NCBI GenBank assembly: GCA_963971225.1
Contig: OZ020269.1
Span: 87,846,783-87,910,782, forward strand
Source of the DNA: Melieria omissa
Taxonomy: Eukaryota; Arthropoda; Insecta; Diptera; Ulidiidae
Length of the DNA stretch: 64,000 nucleotides
Direction of reading: 5' to 3'
Shown here: piece by piece, positions 29,205-38,512 of the stretch
Numbering within the stretch: position 1 is the first letter of the stretch
Layout of the letters: each line of letters begins with the position of its first letter
Position numbers and translations under genes: made by a program
The notes under the pieces: model-generated
What the model was told of the DNA's origin: nothing
Seen by the model: the letters and a program-made list of their open reading frames with translations, nothing else
Database searches by the model: none

Positions 29205-29631
29205 TGTAGGCAATAGTTTTCTGTCTTTTCGATACGCAATGTCAGCTGAATTCAATGTTTGCACATCTGTCTTTGCCTTTGAATGAAAGTATTTTTCTGG
29301 AAATACTTTCTGAATAGCGATATTACTGTCACTGTCAGCGTATGGGAAGAATTTGGCGCGAAAGACAACCGACTTCGAATTGGTATGGAAATGTGAATCA
29401 CCTAAAATTTCTAAAAATAGACTTCACATGTCAATAACTCTTCAGACTGCATTTCTAACCCAACGCTTTTGTTGGGTGTTTGGGGGCTGTTGTTTCTTCT
29501 ACTGTAATGACGTTATCTAATTTAAATTGGACAATCACAAGCAATTGGAAATGTCGTAGTTACCTACCACACCTTCTGATGCTCATACTGAAAATATCTT
29601 ATTTTACATACATATAGCAAGAAGATATCAA

Positions 29632-30560
29632 TGGAATGGAGGCATGGGTTTCCTCTCGCCGTCGACCTCCAACTACTCCTCCCTGAGACTTGAGGGACTT
29701 GTTGGTTGGTATACGATAGTCGTCGCCAATACAAACAAGGCCAACGATTTTGCAAAGTACCTTCTTCGAACATCCCCAAGGCCCACAATGTCGTTTCGCA
29801 ACAGTGTCCACGCTTCTGCGTCATAAAGGAACACGGGAAGCAGAAGCGTCCTATAGAGTGCAAGTTTTGTCGGTCGAGAGAGGTTTCTACTACTCAATTT
29901 TACCTCCACGCATCATCACTGCTGTTTGCGGCGATGCCAAGGTATACGCATTCCTTGACAACTTTAGAAGTATACCTGTGGGTCTTGAGCCTAAGCCGCT
30001 GCGGGTCCCTGCGTATAGACGGCACATGCTTCGTCTCGCCTTCATTTACCAACAGACCTATTTTTGCAGGTTCTCTTTCGATTGCCGCAAAGGCAGCGGT
30101 GACATCTCGCTTGTAACGCCCGACGACGTTAATTTCATTGGCGTAGACAAGGAGCTAGACACTTTTGTTGAAGATTGCACCATTACAATGTAAACTGACT
30201 TTGCGCAGAACACTCTCAATGGTGAAGTTGAAGAGGTCACAAGTTAAATTATCACTTTGTCTAAAGCTGCGAGCGGTATCGAATGCAACGGAAAGGTCAC
30301 TTCTAACCCTAATGGAGCTGCGAAGTCTCACGGGGGATACCAAGTTTAGACAATGCAACATACAGGCGATCTTTTATTGGCCCATTGAATGCTGCCTTGT
30401 AGTCGATAAAGAGGTGAGGAGTATCAATTTGATTCTCCAGGGTTTGGCGTGAATTTAATATCTGGTCGGTCGAGAACTTACCAGGTCTAAAGCCGCACTG
30501 ATAGGGTCCAATTAGCGTTTTAGCAATTAGCTTCAACCTTTCAGTACACTTGTTAGGACA
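29632..30560 (-). pseudogene. non-LTR retrotransposon reverse transcriptase, decayed (RTE/R1-like group)
   Basis: The minus frame 30536-30309 has KTLIGPYQCGFRPGKFSTDQ, then LFIDYKAAFNGPIKDRLY (palm motif with the first catalytic Asp) and LGIPRE. The following region, through frames 30361-30155 and 30240-30058, keeps LSVAFDTARSFRQSDNLTCD, LFNFTIESVLRK and a corrupted YADDI region. The C-terminal end (29909-29673) has TKLALYRTLLLPVFLYDAEAW and LLRND. Frameshifts and stops throughout. It overlaps the right boundary of duplication copy B. Confidence 0.8.
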
Positions 30561-30599
30561 TTATATGCGATGGGAAGTAGGCTGATGCTCCCTTAATTC

Positions 30600-30690
30600 T
30601 TATTAGGTTAGCCATAAGACACATGAGGTACTTGGGCCGCTCACTGGGCTTATTGTGATACCACAAGGGAAGTAGTGATTTATCATTAAT
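30600..30690. repeat. SINE-tail-like fragment
   Basis: The words AGGTTAGCC, GGGCCGCTCACTGGGCTTATTGTGATACCACA resemble the 3' tail of the SINE seen at 24951 and 48652. Too short to assign ends. Confidence 0.4.
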
Positions 30691-31575
30691 GCAGGTTTAG
30701 ACAGCTTGATTAATCCAGTTTTGTTTGTGAATGAATATTAAAACTTCTTTCATATTGGCTGTTTGAGGGCATCCAAGTTGACGAAGAATGTTGCGCCTAC
30801 AACTTTTTATACTAAGGAGAGCCGAGCAGTAACGGAGGAGTTGAATTATAGGCTTATCTTCTTCTACATTTAGGGTTAGGTTGGGTGAGCTGGCTGGCCG
30901 AGTTGGCCACGCATAGACCCTGTTGGGTCCCCAGCGATACCAGAGCTTCTTAGTGTTGCTGATCGACGTAGAAGTAGTTGGTGAGAAAGTGGATGTTCCT
31001 TGCTTGGGAACCTCTTCTAACCCTGAAAAAGAACGAAGCCCCGAAGTAATCAAGTCGTGGTCTTGAGACGGCCGGACGGGAGCAAAGAAAGTGGTCCAGA
31101 TTTTCCTTGGCACCAAAAAAAGGAAGAGCTTATGGAGTATCCTAACTGTAGTTCTAATGTGGCAGACCTAGCGAGTATATCGGCTATGAAGTAGTTGTCT
31201 TTGTTATTGCCGTATACCAGACCACAAGTGAGGAGGATATCATATAGATGCCTTAGCTCGTTGAGCAAGGAACGACAAAGAGATGTGGTGCAATATTTCT
31301 TGAGTGCTAGAATTGTATTCTGAGTGTCTATAAAAATACGAAAGGGTTTTCTAGGAAAGTTTTGCTGTTTAAGTTGAAGCGGAGAGCAGAGGAAATACTT
31401 CGATTGCTTCTGTTCGAAACACACCAGAGGTGTTTGGGAGACGGAACCTGCGATTCTTTAGTTCATTGTCACATAGTACAACACCTTCTATCCCAATGTC
31501 TAACTTAACGCCGTCTTTGTAGAAACGTACTTTAGTTTTGGGCACCTCATCTCGATCCCATTTTTGGCCGTGAGT
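30691..31575 (-). pseudogene. R1/LOA-like non-LTR element: RNase H domain and C-terminal tail
   Basis: A frame near 31575-31369 encodes KTKVRFYKDGVKLDIG (the first RNase H Asp) and a VFRTEAIEVFPL segment (the Glu motif). The frame 31424-31050 continues with RIFIDTQNTILALKK and NYFIADILARSATLEL, the last RNase H motifs. The frame 31116-30697 ends with a tail LLRYCSALLSIKSCRRNILRQ and IFIHKQNWI, typical after RNase H in this group. Frames are shifted; the reverse transcriptase is not attached. A Tc1/mariner derivative is inserted at its 5' side (31580-32141). Confidence 0.75.
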
Positions 31576-31579
31576 TGTA

Positions 31580-32141
31580 TAGCGTGTTTTTTTTAGAGGT
31601 ATAGAACTTCGAATTGAAATAAAACACAAGAAAATCGTTTTAATGTCCATCAATTTGGCTTTATTGGAAGGATAATTTTATGCCATTAATGTTTAAATAT
31701 GATTTCGGGCATGTGGCCGCCGCGGCTGGCTCGAATAAAGCCAATTCTACAGGTCCAATTTTCAACCACTCCAATTGCTGTGCACATTTTGCTCTACAGC
31801 GGCAATTGTTTCTTCGGTGCGCACTGTTCGACGTCTCTGCGGATGCGTATTATCACATAGAGTAAACGTAGTGCGAAAACGACCCATGGTTAACCGAATT
31901 AATTGCTCTGATGGACGATTATGTCGACCAAAATGGACGGAGCTTGCGGTAAACTTCGCGAACTGAACCATTACTTTCGAAATAAATTTGCACGATTTGC
32001 AAGCGTTGTTCTTGTGTCAACCTGTTCATGATGAAATGGCAAACCAAACTGAACATAAATGACATTAGAGTTGCCAGATTTGACCACAAAATGCCAGTTT
32101 TATCTCTATTCGAAAAACAAACCTCTAAAAAAAACACCCTA
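31580..32141 (-). mobile_element. Tc1/mariner deletion derivative with inverted termini
   Basis: Termini read TATAGCGTGTTTTTTTTAGA on the left and the inverse of TATAGGGTGTTTTTTTTAGA on the right, next to TA dinucleotides. Minus-strand frames keep the transposase N-terminus (LTQEQRLQIVQIYFESNGS, VREVYRKLRPF), then after a frameshift RPSEQLIRLTMGRFRTTFT and RRRTVRTEETIAAVEQ. The sequence then jumps directly to the protein's C-terminus (ASRGGHMPEIIFKH). The catalytic domain has been deleted, so this is a non-autonomous derivative. Confidence 0.8.
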
Positions 32142-32635
32142 TACTTGAGATTTGAAACCGGAGTCAAAGAGTGAAATAGAAGGAAGTACTCAATATCAGT
32201 GATGACCATTCTGCTATTTGCCAGGAGCGAGTACGGAACTGTACACAAATTTAGACAAAAATATAAATAAAATAATACACACAGATGTAACTTGAGCAAA
32301 GTTGGACAGTTTCCTAACAAAGCGGCAACATTTGTACAGGTGTTGTTATATTTGCGTGTGATCGCAAAACAGAAAAGACAACAAAATAAACGCAAAAATA
32401 TTTATGTGTATTTATTTTTGTAATTATTTTTATTTTATTTTTTTTATTACAGCGAAGCATTGCGTGACATTAAGTGCTGCCCGAGACGAAATGAATTATT
32501 CACCACACTATCTTAAGGTATTTATTGGCACTTTACACAATGAATAGTCATTTTTAAAATTTGTATTGTAATTTCAGTTTCATTCCAATCCAATTTCACA
32601 TTCACTTAAAATTAAAGTCGGCAAGATGCTCACCG
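32142..32635. other. non-coding, no gene seen
   Basis: AT-rich sequence downstream of the single-copy lysozyme. It probably includes that gene's 3' UTR, but no clear poly(A) signal could be singled out. Confidence 0.45.
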
Positions 32636-33112
32636 CTATCCGAAATACGGCAGCCGGCGCTTGAAGCAGTGCCGCACACTCGGCTTGGCGCCTTGGCAGC
32701 GATTATTCCAGGCCACCCAGGCGGAAAAGCCCTGCACGCGCCGTATGTACTTGGCACAGGCGATGGCGTAGCGTATGTCTTCGCTGACAAGCAGCCGGCA
32801 CGGCAAGCGACACGAATCGCTCGACGGCCGGCCGTCGCTCGGCTTGCACCAGTAGCGATCGTTGATCTGGAAGAGGCCCCAGTCCACGGAACCGTCCACA
32901 TTCGAGGGATTGATGGCTTTCGTGTTGAAGGAGCTTTCGCCTTCGACGAGGCACAGCCAGTCGGGCAGCTCGTGATAGGACATGCCGTAGCGATGGAGTT
33001 GGCGCGCCAGCGCACATTTATCGTAGATGCGCGCTTCGGTCGGCAGTGCGTGCTGCAGCGTGATTAAGGCGAGTCCCAGCGCGAGGCTGCGCGTGTGCGA
33101 AACTCCACGCAT
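32636..33112 (-). CDS. C-type lysozyme, single-copy divergent paralogue
   Basis: 158 residues from the ATG at 33112. Signal peptide over about residues 1-27 (ending near PTEA), mature start RIYDKC. Catalytic Glu59 (VEGESSF) and Asp77 (GSVDWGLFQINDRYWC) are intact, with eight cysteines. It has a basic C-terminal extension after HCF (KRRLPYFG). Codons are GC-rich compared with the flanks, unlike the two duplicated pairs. An in-frame ATG 18 codons upstream (33166) lies just inside the transcript predicted from the TATA box, so a longer N-terminus is possible, but the signal peptide fits the internal Met best. Secreted muramidase by family. Confidence 0.92.
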   Translation of the reverse strand: MRGVSHTRSLALGLALITLQHALPTEARIYDKCALARQLHRYGMSYHELPDWLCLVEGESSFNTKAINPSNVDGSVDWGLFQINDRYWCKPSDGRPSSDSCRLPCRLLVSEDIRYAIACAKYIRRVQGFSAWVAWNNRCQGAKPSVRHCFKRRLPYFG

Positions 33113-33202
33113 CGTTGCTGCATTCAAATGTCCAGAAGCCGACCGACAGATGTTTCTGCTGCTCAAATAAATACTGTTGCTGAGGACCTGCTGGCGTTGG
33201 CG

Positions 33203-33210
33203 TTTTTATA
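33203..33210 (-). promoter_or_regulatory. TATA box of the single-copy lysozyme
   Basis: TATAAAAA on the minus strand about 91-98 bp upstream of the chosen ATG; predicted start of transcription near 33180. Confidence 0.65.
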
Positions 33211-34968
33211 CCGCTCGAAATGTTCATCCATTCGGCATTGAAGAGGTATCGAATTTACAAGCATTGCTGCTTGATGCGTCGAGTATCCAAATTAGTTTTT
33301 TTCGTTGTGCTCTCATTTAAATATTCTCGATGTTACGCACGTTTTAGAAGAACTGAAGCACTTTCGCATATTTTATTGCGATTGTTTTTTATTGATTACC
33401 TGCGCATCAACAATTAAATCAGTTCTATGGCTACATACAACAACAAAAAATTGAAGCTGAATCAATCTTCGATTTGCCAACTTTCGTTTTTAGTTTGCCA
33501 TCTGCGGCGACGCACAGTGGGCAAAAATGGGAGAAAAGCAGTTGAAAAGGAATTTGAAGATATCGATATTGCTGGGTGTAAATATTCGTGAAAATATGTA
33601 GAAAATATGAACATTGGTTGAGAGGAAAAGGTTCATTAGGTCGAAAGTATAAACAGTATTTTTCGGATATAATTTCTTGAATTCATGAAAAAATACAAAT
33701 TGCTGGGAGGCGCTTACATCGAAAAAAATTGTTTGCATTTAAAAGTTTTTTGATTTTATTAGTTAAGTTTAAAGTTATCAAAATTAATTCGACCTTTATT
33801 TTAGTTTTTCGACTATCAAAATCTGACGGGGTGAACAATGGGTTAAGGTGCTTATACGGGAAGACTTAAAAAACAGATGAACCAATGGACCTATTGACTG
33901 AAAAATTGGTGAAAACACTTGAAAGAAAAAAACTACTTACACATTTTTCTAAATTGAAATCGGATGAAGTAAAACTAGGTTTAAAAATTTGCATGGAGAA
34001 TCAAAATCATAATTTTCAGTACGAGTAATCGAAATGAACATCTGAGGGGTAAAAAATATGTTTGATTTCCATTCATATTGAAATCAAATTTCATCAAATT
34101 CAAAACAGTTTCGAACCTTTTTTTTTGGCCACTTTTCGGATGGCGACGGAGCACTGTGCGCGGCAGCATCTCAACGCTAGCTGCTCCACTGAACCTGTTT
34201 CACAATTGATAGTTTCAAAAAAACTGTTCCTGCCATAGTTGTTGCTGTAGTTGCCATTATGCCACTGTCTTTGAAATTATTCAAAACTTTTTCAAGCGGT
34301 GTCAAGTGTCGCTTCAGGAAATCTCAGCCTCCGCTTCTTTCGCACGAGGCAACACTTGAAACTGAAACACGAGACAAAACGGCGGCACGTCTGTTGATTT
34401 GTCAGTTAGTTTTAGTCGAGAGTGACACAAGTACGCGTCGCTGTCCGGGGTGAGCGTTTGAGTATTTTGAAGCGTTTGCGTGACTTGAAGCAAATAAGAA
34501 AAAAACAATTTATAAAAAAATGTATACATTTGAGGGTTAATACACTTCTTACATTCACGTCTGCTCATGACCTTCTGTCATAAAGAAAGAATCGTTTGAA
34601 ATTAGTTGCAGGACCATTTGTTATTTATTCTCCTTAACCATAAGTAGACGACAAATTGTATACAACCCATTCAAAACGACTTGAAAACAATCGCCAAGTG
34701 ATCAAACAAGTAGCGTAGATTTTAATGTTTATAAAACCCATTATGGTCTATTAACCCATAGACCAGTTTTCCAACTTTTTAACATTAGAATGACAAAGGG
34801 AGTCATTTTGATTTTATTGCGGTCTTTTTTTATTCATTGCCTTTCATTTTTTTAAATAAAATCTTCTGTGATCTTTACTGGTTTTTTAAACCAATTACCT
34901 AAAAAGTTGCAAATATTGTTAATCAAATGTTTGCCCTGCTTTGTATTACAATATAAATCTATACAAGC
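33211..34968. other. intergenic sequence, no gene seen
   Basis: Several short overlapping frames exist on both strands but none shows a protein-like pattern. No repeats with clear ends were found. Confidence 0.5.
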
Positions 34969-36212
34969 TTTAACCCTTTCGACCCCGAATTTTACCCTGT
35001 GCCTCGATATTACTTTTTGGTATTTAAATCATGAAACACTTCCATAAGAAGTGTACACACGACATTTGAAGTTGCCACGCCTCTTTGTTGGACTTCTAGA
35101 GCTAGTTACCATTAAACAATGTTAACTTATCAGGTGTACAACTTTGCTTCCGCCTTTTTTATCCAAAATTAAAAGCTTTATTGCGAAAAAGTGCTTACAG
35201 ATGTATTATTCAAAGTATTGTCCGTCGCTAGCGACAACTTTCTCCCATCTTTCCGGCAATTTTCGGATCCCGGCTCGAAAAAAGGAGTCCTCTTTTGACG
35301 CTATCCATGAAGCAATCCATTTTTCCAATTCTTCGAAGGATTGAAAATGTTGATCTGCCAGGCCGTGTGCCATCGAACGGAATAGGTGGAAGTCAGAAGG
35401 GGCGACATCTGGGGAATACGGCGCGTGGGGCAAGACTTCCCATTTCAGCGTTTCCAGGTACTTTTTGACCACTTTTGCGACGTGAGGCCGAGCATTGTCG
35501 TGTTGGAGGATGACTCACCATTTTCACTCACCACGAAATCACCATTTTTAAAACGTTGAAACCACTCCCGACACGTTCTTTCACTCAGAGCAGCATCACC
35601 GTAAGTTTCTGAGAGCAGAAAAGTAAAACTTCCCGCAAATGGCGAGAATTGGGCACATAAACGGACATTTTCGAGCGTGAATAATACGAAAACAAGAACA
35701 ACTGTCACTGAAACGGCGATGACAATTCGTTAGGCACTGTCCACACTCACTTTAAAGGCATTACCATCTATGTATTTCAACCAGCCTCAGCCGGTACAGC
35801 CACCTATCGGAAAACGGCGGAAACAAAGTTGTACACCTGATAAAACGGGTTAAATTAATTTTGTATCAATATTTTTTAATTACAGACAAATTATTTAATA
35901 TTTATGGAAAAATACAAAATTATCACTTTTCGATTTTATTTAAGCAATTTTAAAGAAATTGGGTTTTGATCAAACGCGCCTAATTCGTAGACTTCAATTA
36001 AAACACAAACTTTCTCGGATATCGCTTCAAATTATTGGAAATTATTTTGAGGATAGCAGTAAAATGTTTGTAATTTGCTTTGAATTCACTTCTAAAAATA
36101 TTCATTTGTTGGTGCCTACTTGAACTAAACCCATAAATCAATCGTGGCTTTTGCTAGAAGCTGCTAAATAGGTGATGTTGCTCTCAGGCAACTTTGGAGT
36201 CGCAAGAGTTAA
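34969..36212. mobile_element. TTAA MITE family C, copy 1 (interrupted by a mariner)
   Basis: It starts TTAACCCTTTCGACC and is homologous along its length to 60597-61125. The two parts 34969-35129 and 35841-36212 are contiguous in the second copy. The right end here is GAGTTAAG, degraded relative to GAAGGGTTAA of copy 2. Non-coding; TTAA at both ends suggests a piggyBac-type target. Confidence 0.7.
35130..35840 (-). mobile_element. internally deleted mariner with intact inverted repeats
   Basis: The ends read TCAGGTGTACAACTTTGCTT on the left and the inverse of TCAGGTGTACAACTTTGTTT on the right, flanked by TA. On the minus strand the N-terminal helix-turn-helix region is kept (LSETYGDAALSERTCREWF, QRFKNGDFVVSENGE). 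It then joins directly, with a frame change, to the end of the catalytic core (KYLETLKWEVLPHAPYSPDV, APSDFHLFRSMAHGL) and the C-terminus (LPERWEKVVASDGQYFE). The third catalytic Asp (APSD) remains but the first two are deleted. Length 711 bp against about 1.3 kb for full mariners. The MITE copy at 60597 gives the empty site. Confidence 0.9.
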
Positions 36213-36426
36213 GTATAGTTGAACTGTCTGGGCATTTTACTAATTGGCGCTCTTTTTATATGAACAGTTCTAAAGAGTTTTTCTAATAATTTTTTTATTT
36301 TTTCTACGGCTTTGTGAGTGGTGAACCACAAATCGTGAAATTAGAACTTTTAGTTCTTCGACGTATAAGTGTCGAAGGAAGCAAGCCAGTGCCTCGGTTT
36401 GTTTTAGTGCTATAAGAAATAATAGG
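36213..36426. other. short spacer, no gene seen
   Basis: AT-rich text between the TTAA MITE and the interrupted SINE. Nothing is recognised. Confidence 0.4.
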
Positions 36427-37965
36427 TTTGGTTACGTTGGCTGCCTCTGTATAAGCAAAAAGTATGAAACATAAAGAGTGTGCATCTCATACAAGCAAAA
36501 ATTTGAATGCGGGTGCTGATATCGCCACCCGTCTTCTGGATGCGGGGTGTAGACAACAAGAGGAAACACTTGAAATGACAGCACAATGCTCTGAGCGCAA
36601 ATCATAGAAACACGAATGCCGCGTCTGTGCTCACTCGTTCATTCTCGCGCAATTGTCCGAAGAGGAGGAAGACGATGTGCTGTTGTTCTTGTTGTTGCGC
36701 TGGCGAAAAGCTGAAATTGTAAAACGATTTATATTTTCTGGCTGGCTTTTGTTCTTCTTCTATAAGCCTGCACAGCGTCGCATATTGCTCCTGAACTCAC
36801 TGCCGACTGTAGTGTGCGCAAAATCATAGAAAAGAAAATAAAATATGGCTGGCATGGCGACCTATATGATCGCTACAGGCAATTAAAAAACAAATAATAA
36901 GTAATCAATAAAAATGGAATTGGAAAGAAAAGAAAAGAAAACGTCTTTATTACCCGTAATAATTTTCCGTCTCGTTCTTTGGAACTTTTCTTACGGCCCA
37001 CATATAATGCTTGTTTAAAAGAACTAAAATAAGAAAATCTAATATTGTAAATTTATGATCACATCATTCGCCACGGAATCATTCAGGTGTAGAACATTTA
37101 AACTATTTTTAAACGTAGGCATGCCGTAATACAATTTTCTTATGACAAAATACTTGTCTTATTTCTTTATTTAGTGCTTTAGTAGTGCTTTCGCCCTATT
37201 GAAAGTCAATAGAGCTATTAAATTATGTTTTTCCATACAATCTTCTAACCCTCCGATAAAAAAAAAATTAAAACACGCATCTAATTATTTTTAATTTCAA
37301 GTGTTTCACGAATTTTGAAGTCAATATGCCTATCAGTTAATTTTTTTTCGTAGTTTTCCCATATTCTCAAAATTGTCAAGCATGTTCAAATATAAACAAA
37401 TAATTTTACTTCGAACTCGCCACGTAAAAATATTTGCAAACATTTTAAATCGGGATCAACCACCAAATTTTTAAATTAATCAAAGCATTGGCCAGCAAAA
37501 AGCCATACACCACAAACATTCGATTGCTGGTGACATTGCAGCAAAATCAATCACAACACAAAAAAGCATACACACAATAAACGACAACACCAAAAACATT
37601 AGCGAATCCCGAATCATCTTCGTTGAAACGACGATGACGATGCTTTGGTTCGTTGTTTACTCTTCGCTTGCGCTTCGACGAACAAGATCGCAAACTGTTG
37701 AGCGCGAGCAAATTTCCCGCAACCTATGCCTCCGCTCATCTCTTCCCGCCCGCATCAAGAAACACGCTTGACAAATTTTTGAAGATGCGTATTCTTTATA
37801 TTCTATATTCTTTGGTATAAGTCACAATTAGGTCTGCAAATGGCCCCTGTGATGCCACAAATTCCATCCTTTTGAAATGTGTATGCAATACTACTTTTTT
37901 TTCGACATGTGTTGCAACACACATTTCAAATGGATAGGGAAAAACTTGATCTGCAACACCTATAT
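36427..37965 (-). repeat. SINE tail split by element G
   Basis: Left part 36427-36455 (AGGTTTGGTTACGTTGGCTG + CCTCTGTATAAG) and right part 37815-37965 (GCCACAAATTCCATCC, ACACATTTCAAATGG) together match the 3' half of the SINE at 24951-25304. The whole of element G lies between them. The tRNA-like head is missing. Confidence 0.7.
36456..37814. mobile_element. element G copy 1: 1.36-kb inverted-repeat element with 7-bp duplication
   Basis: Starts CAAAAAGTATGAAACATAAA and ends TATATTCTATATTCTTTG. The ends form an imperfect inverted repeat of roughly 45 bp (shared CAAARARTAT, ATAAAGA, GCATCT, AAAATTTG blocks). GTATAAG flanks both sides (36449-36455, 37815-37821). No protein of significance is encoded. 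It is nearly identical to 50955-52297, so both copies are young. It is non-autonomous, with the superfamily not settled. Confidence 0.8.
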
Positions 37966-38512
37966 TCACCCCGAAATGGATTTCAGTTCATACTTGCGGA
38001 CAGTAACCTTACAAACTCCACAGAGCTATGGTACCGCTTTCACAGTCATGAAACAACCTTATAGAAGACAGTGTATTCAGCTCGATTGACTCCTTCGAAT
38101 ATTGACACATTTGTACCACTTTTCTCTCACTATTTTCACTCTAGATGGTCCCTCAAACTTATATTCTATGAAAACCATTTACATCTTCCATACCCGGTTC
38201 ATTCAGCGTTACCAGCACAGATTTCTATATAAAACGGCTTTATTTGACGTCGTTTTTTCAATATTTAGTGAGTATCAAATATAATTTGAAATACTAATAC
38301 AATATAAATCAGAAAATTTCACTTAATAAAAATATTGCAATCACAATTATACACTTTGTATTGCTCAATGGCCAAATTGTTGTCTATAAACTCGACGTGA
38401 TGTTTACATTAAAATACAAAAAGGAATAGATTACACATTAATGGCTTTAAAAAAAAGTCAGTCTCAACTGACCATAAAAATAAATGATTCTATTTAAAGC
38501 TTTCAGTCACTG
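37966..38512. other. 3' flank of the transporter gene
   Basis: Non-coding. It should hold the 3' UTR of the transporter, whose stop is at 38513. I could not single out a convincing poly(A) signal on the minus strand. Confidence 0.4.

Larger units (their letters stand above)
26835..29720. repeat. segmental duplication, copy B
   Basis: Counterpart of 19725-23880 in direct orientation. It contains lysozymes B1 and B2, and lacks both the Tc1/mariner element and the roughly 100-bp insertion of copy A. Homology ends inside a non-LTR retrotransposon, which in this copy continues to 30560. Confidence 0.85.

Noticed and set aside
32561..33067. 168-codon plus-strand frame opposite the single-copy lysozyme; similar frames opposite the other lysozymes (28609-29124, 27968-28342, 22799-23136)
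   Set aside because: All are shadows of GC-rich lysozyme codons on the opposite strand.
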